Source of the DNA: Pachypanchax playfairii
Lineage: Eukaryota; Chordata; Actinopteri; Cyprinodontiformes; Aplocheilidae
Length of the DNA stretch: 64,000 bases
Reading direction: 5' to 3'
NCBI GenBank assembly: GCA_006937955.1
Contig: SSNP01000350.1
Span: 1-64,000, forward strand
Positions 10,078-20,480 of the stretch are shown here, piece by piece. Every line of letters starts with the position of its first letter. Positions within the stretch are counted from its first letter, which is position 1. A program made the position numbers and the translations under genes. The notes beneath the pieces are model-generated. The model was not told where the DNA came from. It was given only the letters and a program-made list of their open reading frames with translations, and made no database searches.

Positions 10078-10366
10078 TATTTTCTGGTTCAAATTACAGT
10101 TATTCACATGTTCTAACCCTGTAGAAAGTCTCTAAGTGTTAAGATGTGGCCACAGGGGAAAGGCAAGTTTTTATGTTTCCCCACAATATATTTGGAAGGA
10201 TCACCAGTAGCAGTGGATCTGAAGAAGCCTCTGACTGAAGTTGTTGTTGAGTTACTGTGTTGTCAAGAGGATTCCCAGGATTTTCCATGACGGTTTTTAT
10301 GAGTTCTTTCAAACATTTTTGGACAATCCTCTCTCAAGAATCCAGTTCATTCCCTTACCTGATCAA

Positions 10367-10417
10367 CCAGGCCCTCACGTCTTTAACAGAATACTTTACA
10401 AAGACGTGAGGGCCTGG
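10367..10417. repeat. Perfect 18-bp inverted repeat (hairpin)
   Basis: CCAGGCCCTCACGTCTTT at 10367-10384 and its exact reverse complement at 10400-10417 are separated by 15 nt. The stem is GC-rich and would be very stable in RNA or as a cruciform. Its role is unknown. Confidence 0.95.
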
Positions 10418-10871
10418 AGCTGAACCACTGTCTCTCAATTTCGAAGGCGGGCTTAGCCAGCTGAGAGAGAACCAATCACAGAAACCCGGAAGTGACGCAA
10501 CATATGTGACGCTAAAGCAGATACACACGAGGCGGAACGAAAAGGTTTAGCGAGCGGAGACGTAATGGTAGCTACAGAGCCATGGTTAATGGAGGAGAAA
10601 AGACGAATATTAATGACAGTTGTTGCTTTTGTATCAAAAATTTGCGAATACGAGGTGTCATTGCACACTCGGTTCAGGTGACTGCCCCAAGCAAACACTG
10701 TGCAAACACAGAAGTAAACACTTAATCCACAGCCGAGTCCGCCATGTTGAATGTTGTGCTCTGGGTGGAAAACGCTAGTTCCGTGTTTTCAGAATGACGC
10801 ACAACAAAGGTGATATGTAATTGGTCGGTCATAAAATTTGACGCGGAAATGATCGGGTGCAGCTCCGGTGT

Positions 10872-10910
10872 CAGACCCTTCTGCATTTGAACATAATGCA
10901 GAAGGATCTG
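10872..10910. repeat. 16-bp inverted repeat with one mismatch
   Basis: CAGACCCTTCTGCATT at 10872-10887 pairs with 10895-10910 except at one position, across a 7-nt loop. Similar terminal hairpins occur at the ends of some DNA transposons, but no matching end was found here. Confidence 0.9.
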
Positions 10911-11671
10911 ATTGGTCAGGCTAATCATTCCCCAGAACACAATCAGTCTCCTTTATGAGTCTCTTTAACCTGTTTATATGATTTTCTCCCATGCTGCACT
11001 GGTGATTGCCCTTTCACATGTAGCCTGGATAGATTTTATGAGACATTTAAAAAAGGTGTAAGAAAAAAGAAGTTCATAAATGGTTAAAGTTAAAAAGTTT
11101 ATAAATACAGGTTAAAAAAGATAATTCATTTATTTTTGTTTTATAAAAAGTGAGTTCATCCTTAAAAAGTATATTTACATCCTTAAAAAGTATTTATATG
11201 TTTATATTTTGTTTTGGTAGAGTTACATGTAAGAAGTGTATTTTCCTATGCTTGGGAAGGTCTTTGAAGTTGTCGAGATTCCAGAAGAGAGTGAGGCTGA
11301 AGCAGAACCGGGAGATACAGCTCGGCCAGCTTCCACGCTAAGCTTGTTTGTTTTAAAGTATAAAAGTGAGTTATGTTCTATGCACTAGTTCGACATTTTG
11401 AAAAGGGGTAGACGTCTGCCTTGAAGATCAAGGTTGAAAAACAGTTGAAAACAGTTTCTCACAACCTTGTTTGATTGAGGTGTGGTGAAGCAGAGACAAT
11501 TGCTGAACAATGGCATTCCACTACTGGGTTTTGTAGACCCCCGCTGTAAACTTTTCCAAAACCGAAATACGATCCGAGGGAGCAACCCTCTGGATCTTTA
11601 AATGTCCTTCATATTTACATAAAACGAACAGAACATAAAACACAAACCTTTTGGAGCCATGTTGTAGTTTT

Positions 11672-12212
11672 TTTCCTGTTCTTAGCTGAAAGGAGTGGCA
11701 CCCGGCGTGGTCTTCTGCTGCTGTAGCCCATCTGCCTCAAAGTTTGACGTAATGTGCGTTCAGAGATGCTCTTCTGCCTACCTTGGTTGTAACGAGTGGT
11801 TATTTGAGTCACTGTTGCCTTTCTATCAGCTTGAACCAGTCTGGCCATTCTCCTCTGACCTCTGGCATCAACAAGGCATTTCCGCCCACAGAACTGCCGC
11901 TCACTGGATATTTTTTCTTTTTCGGACCATTCTCTGTAAACCCTAGAGATGGTTGTGCGTGAAAATCCCAGTAGATCAGCAGTTTCTGAAATACTCAGAC
12001 CAGCCATTCTGGCACCAACAACCATGCCACGTTCAAAGTCACTCAAATCACCTTTCTTCCCCATACTGATGCTCGGTTTGAACTGCAGGAGATTGTCTTG
12101 ACCATGTGTACATGCCTAAATGCACTGAGTTGCCACCATGTGATTGGCTGATTAGAAATTAAGTGTTAACGAGCAGTTGGACAGGTGTACCTAATAAAGT
12201 GACCGGTGAGTG
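11672..12212 (-). pseudogene. Tc1-like transposon fragment: TIR and transposase N-terminus
   Basis: The plus-strand right edge ends in ACCGGTGAGTG followed by TA (12213-12214), the end of a Tc1 inverted repeat. The minus frame from 12064 encodes the paired-type DNA-binding region (MGKKGDLSDFERGMVVGARM, then the second helix-turn-helix LVDARGQRRMARL). Family similarity stops at about SAKNRK, after which the frame runs into unrelated sequence. The DDE catalytic domain and the other TIR are missing, so this is a 5' half only. Confidence 0.88.
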
Positions 12213-13089
12213 TATAAAGATGTAGTTTTCAAGGTGAAGAGAGCTGAAGTAGTTGGAAAAGTGAAAAGAGTTCAAAACTTAAAGAGTTGTATGTATTTCA
12301 ATGAAGCTGATGGGGTTCACAAACTTAAATACTTTTTAAAGGTGAAGATATATCAATATCTGAAGGTGGAATCTTCAGGTTGAAAAGTCCTGAAGTAGTT
12401 AAAAAAGTTGAAAACGTTAAAAAGTTAAGATTTGCATGTATTTTAATGGACAGACAGACAGATAAAGCTGTGTCAGGCTGCTGACAGTCTGTTTATCAAC
12501 AAGATCTCTGTGTTTGTAAAGTAAAAGGCCATTTGCAACTGGACCCTTAAACAATTGACATTTAAGCAAAATCAATTGAAAAAAGGAAGTGAAGTGAAAT
12601 CTCATCCCATAAAGAGATGAGAAGGGTCGTTGAACTTAAATGGATATTGAAAATGAGTCAGCATTTTAAACCAGAAATCATGTTAATATCGGAAAAAGCA
12701 TTCATTTAAAATTGACTGATAAATTCAGAAGGCTATACAGAAAAAGAGACTGTAAGACAGAGTGAAGCACAGATAGACATATGAACAGACTGAATGAGAG
12801 ACACACAGACTCTGTACAGCAGAAGGCCCCAATGCGTGTGTGAGAAAAGGAAACACACGCCCATATATGGAACATCCCCTGATATAACTTGATACAGGCG
12901 AAATGGATGAATACATGTTCCCAAACGGGAAGCCGCCGTTTAAAAACGATAACAGCTATCAAAACAATTCTTGAACTGTAGGTGACAGAAGGCTTTGGAA
13001 CCGATTCGTGTAAATTTTCAGCTTTCTACAATCTTCTGTTTGGGAGAAATGACGATGCGAACATGGTGTACTTTAGCCAAGAAAGAGAA

Positions 13090-13244
13090 GGAAAGGAGAT
13101 TTTTTGAATGGAAGTCTATGAGAGTTTTCTGGGACCAGTCCTGCTTCTAGGCCACATTGTGAGACAACCATAGCAGCTAGAAAAATGAGAGTTACACTGT
13201 TGTGAAGCTGACAAAAATCCCCACTGTTTGATGTATAATTTGTG
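13090..13244 (+). repeat. Left arm of internal inverted repeat
   Basis: It pairs with the reverse complement of 13403-13540. The best conserved stretches are GACAAAAATCCC and TTTGATGTATAATTTGTG; outside them the arms are diverged. About 160 bp lie between the arms. Confidence 0.8.
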
Positions 13245-13402
13245 TGTGTACCACAAATGGTTTGGGTGGAGGGACATTCTTTTTGGCTTTTTGAAAATTA
13301 AAAATGAGGACCTCCCACTCTGGCGCTAGAGTAGAGCCGAGTGAAATCAACGTTCCCTGAGCGAACTACTCCCTCCTGCCTCCACACCTTCCATGATACG
13401 CT

Positions 13403-13540
13403 CACAAATTATACATCAAAACGCAGGGATTTTTGTCTGCTTTCAGATGATGTAACTCTTATTTCTCTAGGCTTTACGGTTCTCCTGCTGTGGGTTCCAG
13501 AAGCAGGCAAAGTCCACATCTCCTCCCTATCTTTTCCATT
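13403..13540 (-). repeat. Right arm of internal inverted repeat
   Basis: This is the partner of 13090-13244. The loop between the arms contains no recognisable gene. Confidence 0.8.
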
Positions 13541-13968
13541 CATTTTATGTCAGATTTGAGGTGTGCGAGTTGAAAAGTTTTAAAAACTTAAACTGTGATT
13601 TCTCAAAAACCGTAAAAGATATCAAAAAGCTGAATCATACGACAATAGCTGAATGTCTTGTGACTTGTTTAAAAGTTGAATGAAGTTTCTAAGTTGAAGT
13701 ATGCTGAAGTAGTTGAAAAGCAAAGTAGTTGAAAGAATTTGAAGAAATTTGAAGAATTTGAAGCAATTTTAATGTATTTCAATGGGGCTAAAAAACGAGC
13801 AAAAAGTTGAATAACTTAAAAAGTTGAAGAGATATCAATACCAAAAGTCATAGCTCCATTGTCCTGAACAAGCTGAACAGTTTGATATATAAATTGTTGA
13901 AATCGGTTGAAAACTGTGGGATGAGTTAGATGCCGAAAAACGTACGGAAAAATGGAGAAGGAACTCAC

Positions 13969-14000
13969 TTAGTGTGAATGCCTTCCAGCATTCACACTAA
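13969..14000. repeat. Perfect 13-bp terminal hairpin
   Basis: TTAGTGTGAATGC and GCATTCACACTAA are exact complements around the 6-nt loop CTTCCA. It lies where the AGTTGAA-rich element appears to end, so it may be an end-recognition structure. Confidence 0.93.
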
Positions 14001-14527
14001 TAATGTTCTTTTACAGGATCTGATTGGAAATATTAAATCTTTGTAGTCATTTTAAAATGAATGCATTTTCGTTTTAGTTTCTCTTAATGGGGTCAGTAAA
14101 TAAGCTTTATTCTGTGTCTGTGTCCTGCTCTCATGGGGAGAGTGTCTCTCATGAGTTTTGCTCAGCTGCAGTTGATAAGGTGTCTCCTTTATGACCTTGG
14201 AGTCAGTACATGAAACAAAAACACTGCAGAAGTTATGTGAGAGTGAGTGATTCAGAACTAACAAACAATAATTCTTCTATAAAATTCCAACTCATTCACT
14301 AGAGAACAAGTGTAAATCATAACTCTAAAGAATCTTTTTAAAAGTTTAATATTTGAGACAAATTAAGCTACATTACTGAGTTTCCTGTTAACTAATAAAA
14401 CTTTGTCAGGTCAAATTTAGTTAACTTGGTTGTTCTTATCTCAGGGTTAAAGGCAAATCTATCAATATGTAAAATTGATAAAAGAATGAAAACTACATGC
14501 TAAAACAGTTTAGATACTGTTCATTGC
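14001..14527. other. Spacer, nothing recognised
   Basis: AT-rich DNA without known domains, ending where the retroviral gag fragment begins. The upstream part of that retrovirus should lie here but I cannot see it. Confidence 0.4.
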
Positions 14528-14537
14528 TAGGGATGAG

Positions 14538-14807
14538 GTGTTCTATCAGGGGGGCCGCCCTCGAGGAGGACCTCCAAGGGGGATGGGTACATCTCAGTTT
14601 CAGTCCCGGAGACAGAAGCAGCCCGATGGCTGCTGGAACTGTGGCAGCCCTGATCACATGGCCTGGGACTGCCCCACCTCTTCTGGTAGAGGAAGAGGGA
14701 GGGGTGGAAGAGGCAGAGGAGAATATACAACACAAAGACCTGCCTACAACAGAGATGCTCCTAAGAATGGAGGCCCATTTGGCCCAGAGGATCAGTTTCA
14801 TGATTGA
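14538..14807 (+). pseudogene. ERV gag nucleocapsid fragment
   Basis: The 89-codon frame carries one retroviral zinc knuckle, CWNCGSPDHMAWDC, in arginine/glycine-rich surroundings (RGGPPRG before it, RGRGRGGRGRG after it). This is the RNA-packaging part of gag. Matrix and capsid are absent. The frame ends near PEDQFHD. Confidence 0.85.
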
Positions 14808-14883
14808 CTATCTGAATCTGCTGATCATACAGAAAATGTTAACATTTGTGGAGCCTGGGAACTCTTAAATGCTCTAACATAAA

Positions 14884-15060
14884 AGCCTTATATTACCCTT
14901 GAAGTAAATGGCCAAAATGTTTCATTTCTCTGTGACTCAGGTGCTTGTAAAACTGTCATTAATTCTAGAGACCTAGGATTACAGAAATCATGCAGTTACA
15001 CATGGGTAACATCAGCTGATGGGTTGACAAACAAAGATCCAGGATCAGGTGAGCCTAAGG
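14884..15060 (+). pseudogene. ERV protease fragment
   Basis: The frame contains the retropepsin active-site motif CDSGACKTVI near 14928-14960, preceded by a typical strand (LEVNGQNVSF). It is cut off after about 60 residues by a stop, and the second half of the protease is not seen. Confidence 0.75.
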
Positions 15061-15788
15061 GGAAAATAGAATGACATAAAATAATATACATATTTTGGGT
15101 ATAATGTTACACAAAAATACTCATTGCCTGAATGGCAAATCCAAAATAGGGGGGAAAGTTGAAGAAGCAGTTGTCTTTTAGTAAATTGTCAAACTTAAAT
15201 AAATTTAAGATTAGAATTCAAATAAGGTGCTGATCACTTCTGAAGCTGTGAACAGAGTCACAGACAGTCCTTAGGATTTCACACTGTGACCTCTGACCTA
15301 GAATTCTTAATTTGGATGGATAACAATAACTCACTTTGTTAAATGTCATCCAGTATTAATTTTTCCTTAATTAAAAAAAACTGATTGTGATTAATCCATT
15401 GACGTGGGTTCTGTCTATAACTTTAATGTTTCCTCTTTGATTTTATTGATACAGCAATCATTATCACTATTTCTTTCCAACTAGAATGAAAAAAAGGTGA
15501 AATCTTGAGAACACAAAAATCAACTGGAACTCTCTTGTAGTGACAGTGAAGTTTGTTATCACAGCTGGTTTAACAAACATATGTGTTCCTTTTAAACTGA
15601 AATTACACACTCTAAATGGGAATTCTTTATTTGAAAATGAGTGGAAGTATTTTAAACTCAAATATTTTAAAATCCGCTCGATCTCCAAATTTCAATAATT
15701 TCAGGTAAATAAACAAAGAATCTTGTTCTTTGCTCTTTAGGGGATAAGAACAACAAATTAAAGGTGATTTCAACCAACGAAAAATATC
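15061..15788. other. ERV interior replaced by unrecognised DNA
   Basis: RT and RNase H would be expected here between protease and integrase. Instead there are about 730 bp of AT-rich sequence in which I find no YxDD-like motif or other domain in any frame. Either the RT was deleted and this is filler, or the sequence has decayed beyond recognition. Confidence 0.5.
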
Positions 15789-16190
15789 ATGAAGCCAACA
15801 TCTGAAAAACAAATGTGGGAAGTAAAAGAGGCGTTCCTTGACTCAGATGGACTGTATAAAGTTGCCTTAATACCAATCCTGCCGAAATTCCTATTTAAAA
15901 TGGCTGCTACTGTGACACATGGGCCCTGCCATGTGTCAACAGGGGGGATAGTGGCGCTTATACAGCAACACTTTACAATTTATGGAATAAGTTCCTACTT
16001 AAAAAACTTCTTTGAAGCTTGTACCATCTGTGTAAAACACAACCCACAAGGAAACATGAGACCTAAAAGAAGCCAGTTTCCGCAACAATATCCATTTCAA
16101 ATCATGCACATGGATTTCATTGAACTAACACAGAGTGGTCCCCATAAGTACTGTTTAGTCGTGATTGATGCCTGCCATGAGAAGAGTGCT
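15789..16190 (+). pseudogene. ERV integrase, zinc finger and start of core
   Basis: The frame shows the HHCC zinc-binding region (THGPCH.., then CTICVKH) and the first catalytic aspartate (MHMDFIEL). It breaks off at about residue 130, right after VVIDAC, and the other two catalytic residues are missing. Confidence 0.82.
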
Positions 16191-16249
16191 GAGGCAGAAA
16201 GAAGTTGTTGGAACATATGATCTGCCCTCTTTTCCTTTTGTTTTACAGG

Positions 16250-16419
16250 ACGAGCAGAAGGTGAAACCAAGAGACTGGGTCTTTATCAAAGTCATCAAAA
16301 GAAAAGACTGGACCAGCCCTAAGTGGGAAGGACCCTATCAAGTGCTCCTAACCATGCTGACAGCTGTGAAGATCGCTGAAAGACCCAGCTGGATACAACT
16401 CAGTCACTGGAAGCTATAG
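16250..16419 (+). pseudogene. ERV integrase C-terminal domain
   Basis: VKPRDWVFIKVIKRKDW and WEGPYQVLL are the gammaretrovirus-type GPY/F module that binds DNA. It follows the N-terminal part after a gap lacking the rest of the core. The order and spacing make an internal deletion the simplest reading. Confidence 0.82.
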
Positions 16420-16492
16420 AAGAGTGCTGGACCTCCGATTTGGGCAGTGGTGAAGGGGGGTGGCCTTATAGTGGTCACTTGTCTCAACCCAG

Positions 16493-17519
16493 GTGAAGAA
16501 ACCAACAACACCCTGCTCATCTAGCTTCTGGGGGCTCTGGTGGCTCTGTAGCCTAGCAACAATGGGATCTCCACATGCCAGGTGGATTCTCTGTTGTGTT
16601 GTGGCTGTAGTATGTCTGACCACATGGTGGTGTCTGTCTCCTCCACATGGGACGGGAAGCTCCACCTTTCGCAAAAGACGAGAATACCAGGAAAAGATTG
16701 ACAACTCGCTTGCATCACATCCAAACCCTCATGGCGGTCCGAACCTCTGGTATCAGTATCAGAAGATGCTAGCACATCACAAAAATGTGTGTGGTTGTTA
16801 TGTTTGCTCTGTGATGCCCAAATCGGCTCCCATCCTCTACGGACAACATGTCTTCTAAGGACTCAGCATGCTTTTGTGGATTGACGTCAAGTGACACACT
16901 CTTATCATCAGGGCCAGACAAGTGTACAAAGCCCATTATCACCGAGAAAGAATGTTGAGTTCTCACCACACGATCCCATCTGGGGGCGTGATGTTCCTCC
17001 TGAACACAAGCTCTGGACAGATAAACAAAAAGTGAGAGAAAGGAAGATCGACGCTATGAAGACCATGATTCTGCAACACTGGTTTGTGCTGGACACCCTC
17101 ACAGCTGAATGAGGTGGCGTTTGCGTAATGACAGGCACAACCTGTTGCACCTACATTCCTGGAGAAAATGACACCCACATCCAAGATAACATGGATTCCC
17201 TCAGGAACCTTCAGAAAGCAGTTCTAGAAGACTCACATCCCAAACCTTGGAACCTGTGGGCCTGGCTCACAATTGGACCTTGGTGGCACATGTTGTTGAA
17301 CCTTTTTATGCCATTTATTGTCATACTAATGCTCTTCTGCATATTTTTCAGTTGTGTACTGCCATGCATTAAGTCTATGATAATCAAGGCTACCACAAGT
17401 GCCCTGGTGTCTTATCAACTGCTTTCTTTACAGGATGACGCTAAAGAAGATGGTAACAACACTGTGTGCATGGTCATGTTTTTTCTGTCACACTTACTGA
17501 CACTGTTGTCGAAAATGTG
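16493..17519 (+). pseudogene. ERV envelope, broken
   Basis: The first frame (16493-16858) has a hydrophobic N-terminal segment that looks like a signal peptide. Surface-subunit sequence continues in other frames. The transmembrane subunit carries the CX6CC motif at 17122-17148 that marks a covalently linked surface/TM pair, and then a long hydrophobic membrane anchor at about 17281-17370. A TGA at 17110-17112 interrupts the frame just before CX6CC, and there are further frame changes upstream, so no complete protein is made. Confidence 0.8.
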
Positions 17520-17601
17520 AAAGCAAGGGGCAACACGTAGATGTTTTGTGAACAGTTGTTTTTATCACTTGTTTGTTACCCCGCACTCACATGTATAATT
17601 C

Positions 17602-17960
17602 AGGGGGGAATTGATAGAGAATGGAAAACATAGAATTATACACGTTCATGCCTGACACCAACTTTGAAGAAACCTCCTGCATGACCTGTGTGCAGCAGTC
17701 ACACAGGCCCTGTTATCTGACTCGCTACTGTTATCTGACTTACACATTCTCCCTCAGAACACTTTGTTGTTCTTAATCCAAGGTAACTGCGAGGTGCCAG
17801 CCATGACTGGCTCCACTGATTTGGGAGTGATGATTCATGTTATCTGTTATTGCTGTTTCTAAGTGAATAAAGACACTGAGCTGAAGAGGGACCGTCAGAG
17901 TTGTCAGGGCTGTCTCGCAGAGATGCTGTGAGCGCTGACCCTCTCCTCGGCTGAGTTTTG
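17602..17960 (+). repeat. ERV polypurine tract and 3' LTR
   Basis: AGGGGGGAA at 17602-17610 is the tract, followed by TGATAGAGAATGG as the LTR start (17612). A polyadenylation signal AATAAA is at 17865-17870. The 3' limit is approximate because no partner LTR or target duplication was found. Confidence 0.65.
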
Positions 17961-18009
17961 AACCAAACTTCTTGAGTGATCGTATTTCTTATATTTATAA
18001 TAATGAAAG

Positions 18010-19660
18010 GTTTTGATAGAATAAGGAAAAAACCTAACAGATACCAAAAGGAAGCCTATTGTAGACAAACAGTCCCTTGTGTGTGTTGATGGTAGTGTAA
18101 TTTTTAGATTCTTCATCCAACAACACTTGCTAATAGGCAGCTGCTGAGTCTATTTTTGAGAAGATTTTACCTCCACTGAGGGTTGCGAGCAGCTCCTCCA
18201 GACGTGGCAGCGGGTACGTGTCTGTCTCAATGGCCTGGTTCACTGACACTTTATAATTGCCACATAAACGCAGTGACGTGTCTCTCTTTTGCCCTGGCAC
18301 CATAGGTGCTGCCCACTCACTGTGCTTTATAGATGATATTATGTTTGCTTCTTCCAACCTTTGAAGTTTGTTTTCAACTTTTTCTTTCATTGCAAATGGG
18401 AGTTGCCTGTGTTTGCAAAACTTGGGGGTTACCTCTGGTTTTACAATGATGGATGATTTAATGTCTTTCAGAGTGCCCAATTCGTCCTTGAACACTTCAC
18501 AGTATTTGTCCAACAAGTCTTTAATGGATTGGGGCTTTGTCACATTCACATAGTTGATCAGTTTCCAGTTGAGCTGTAGTGTCTGAGCCAGTTTCTGCCA
18601 CAGCTGCTCCACATCCTTTGACAACTAGCAGTTGCAGTACAACAGTGTGCTCTTCGTACTCAGCTTTTGCTTGAAATTGTCCTAAAACATGAATTTGCCC
18701 TCCATTGTAAGCTTTAAGTTTCACTGTAGCAGGTTGTAAAGGCAGGTGTGAAAACTTCTTCCAGTATGTTGCCTGTGAAATGACACTTCTTGCTTCTCCA
18801 GTGTCTATTTCCATGTCCAGCTTCACATTATCAATTGAGAATGTAGCCTTGTACAGCTCATCATTCCCAGTACTGCCTGTCTTTATTTCAAACTCCTCTT
18901 GTTCTGTGTCCTCATTTGCTGTCATGTACTTTGTATCTTTATGCTAAAAACTTTTACTTGACGTTGTGTTCTGGTGTACTTTTTGTACTTTTGAACAACA
19001 TGCCTTTTAAAGGTGCCCTATCTTTCCACAGTTATGAAATGGCACTCATTGGCATTGTGTTTCTTTCCTTTGCATCTATAGCACATTTTTGTTTGATCCG
19101 GTCTCACGCTGTGAATTGTTCCAGTGCCGACAAGTTCACCGCCAGCTCCTCTTAACTGTCGTGTGTCCCTGTCTGCGGTTTCAATGTTCAGCACGATCTC
19201 AAAAGCCTTTGCAAATGTGAGTTTGTCCTCAGAGAGTAATCTCCTTTGGCACGTTTCATTTTTGATCCCACGGACAAACCTGTCCCGTAGTGCTGAATCC
19301 AAACTTGCGCCAAACTCACAGTTTAGCTGCCTGCTGCTTTAGCTTTGCTACATATTGAGCAACAGTCTGATTTGGCCTTTGGTTGCACTTGTTAAAACAA
19401 GCTGCCAAAATGGGCTTTGGCTCAAAATGTTCCTTCAAAATCTTCACAGTTTCGTCAAAGGTTTTATCTTTGGGCTTGTCTGGCTGCACTAAGTTTCTTA
19501 GAAGTCCATATGTAGTTGCTCCCATTACACTACGGCTACATACTTTTCTGCATCGATGTCGTTAGCATCAAAAAACTGCTTTAGCCGCTCGATGTATGCA
19601 GTCCATGGCTAATTTTCCGGCTTTAATTTGTCAATCTTGCCGATCTGGGCCATTGTACTC
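18010..19660 (-). pseudogene. Ty3/Gypsy gag-protease-RT fragment
   Basis: Reading the minus strand: a gag core (19316-19525) with FDETVKILKEHFEPKP; more gag and a zinc knuckle CYRCKGKKHNANEC (19018-19302); protease with MEIDTGEARSVIS where DTGA is expected (18521-18925); then the RT start (18040-18624) with EWAAPMV, NQAIETDTYPLPRLEELL and FSKID. A stop follows soon after, and the RT motif box, RNase H and integrase are missing. Several frame changes confirm decay. Confidence 0.87.
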
Positions 19661-19715
19661 ACTAGTACCGACACCGTGTGTCATTGTCCTTCCACAAATT
19701 ATCCTCGTCGCCAGT

Positions 19716-20006
19716 TGTAGTGGATTGAACGAGACTCGGACAGTGATCGCATTTTGGAGTCAACTTTTACTGCGCCTTGACAACAGGTAACAGCAGCATT
19801 ACCAGGAGCGCGAGACTTGGCGCATGCGTAACAATGTGGTAAACAGGACTGTACCAACTGGACAGTAAATAGGGGTAAATACACCACAGTAATCATAACT
19901 TTGGTCCGATTTGTGTTCTTGCCTCTAGTTAGTAGATCTAGAAAACATGGTAAGTAGTTAGCTGTTAGCCTGAGCAGACATATTTATGCTTCGTAATGTC
20001 CCGACA
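19716..20006 (-). repeat. Probable 5' LTR of the antisense Gypsy
   Basis: On the minus strand the internal part begins ACTGGCGACGAGG, a plausible primer-binding region, right after ..CACTACA at 19716. A start at TGTCGGGACATTACG (20006) would give a 291-bp LTR with matching TGT..ACA ends. The other LTR is not present, so the outer limit is a guess. Confidence 0.45.
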
Positions 20007-20359
20007 CATTTAACTGGGAGAGGGGCTGTCCACACTGTTTTATACATTGTAGACACCGCTCACGTTGTGTTTTCGGCTTAGGGAATGAAAAGAACACAAC
20101 TCATCCAGATAATCTATCAGGATATCCATTGTCCGATTTACAAATAACATGGGCCTACCGCTTCAACACCATGCTTGGAGTCAGTGTTTGCCAGAGTTAC
20201 TCTCATCGTAACGGTTGCTATGATGTGTGATTGGACAATAGCCTTTTTGGGGAGGGGCCAGCAAAGGTCAATTGGATTCACATTGGTATCATTATCAGTT
20301 CAGAAAATTGCATCTTTTGTAATGGTGGTTTTCTTCTGGATCTAGCTCCATAGCTTTTG

Positions 20360-20480
20360 AAGGTAGGATAGAATAGAGTAGAATAGAATAGAATAGAATA
20401 GAATAGAATAGAATAGAATAGAATAGAATAGAATAATCCTTTAATTGTCCCACGAGGGGAAATTTGGTACATTAAACCCA
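20360..20480 (-). repeat. (TTCTA)n microsatellite on a LINE 3' end
   Basis: About 14 units of TAGAA (plus strand) at 20364-20436 abut CAAATTTCCCCTCGTGGG (minus strand), the usual 3' end of a CR1/L2-type LINE whose tail has expanded into a microsatellite. No coding part of the LINE is present. Confidence 0.7.

Larger units (their letters stand above)
10078..11671. other. Unassigned DNA with two strong hairpins
   Basis: Apart from the hairpins at 10367-10417 and 10872-10910, nothing is recognised. The block 10440-10930 is GC-richer than its surroundings and has the look of a transposon end region, but I cannot find its partner. A 30-codon plus-strand frame at 10589-10681 starts in a reasonable context but matches no family I know. 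Confidence 0.4.
12220..14000. mobile_element. Unclassified foldback-like element rich in AGTTGAA motifs
   Basis: Both flanks (12230-12430 and 13570-13870) are full of AAGTTGAA-type short motifs and share longer phrases such as GAAGTAGTTGAAAA, GATATCAATA and TGTATTTCAATG. The centre holds a diverged inverted repeat (13090-13244 and 13403-13540), and the right edge is a perfect hairpin (13969-14000). No frame encodes a known transposase. The internal palindrome and motif-rich arms suggest a non-autonomous element or nested pair; its superfamily is unknown to me. Confidence 0.5.
14528..17960 (+). mobile_element. Endogenous retrovirus, truncated and internally deleted
   Basis: In order on the plus strand there are a gag nucleocapsid piece, an aspartic protease piece, the N- and C-terminal parts of a gammaretrovirus-like integrase, env, a polypurine tract and a 3' LTR. 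The 5' LTR, most of gag, RT, RNase H and the middle of integrase are not seen. Stops and frameshifts break the rest. It is an old germline copy with no replication capacity. Gamma/epsilon-like affinity is suggested by the integrase tail and the env CX6CC motif. Confidence 0.8.

Noticed and set aside
10589..10681. Short plus-strand exon with a reasonable start
   Set aside because: Thirty codons, no recognisable family, no splice evidence.
12702..12962. Three overlapping 63-86 codon minus frames
   Set aside because: Low-complexity hydrophobic text in the foldback-like element without motif or start support.
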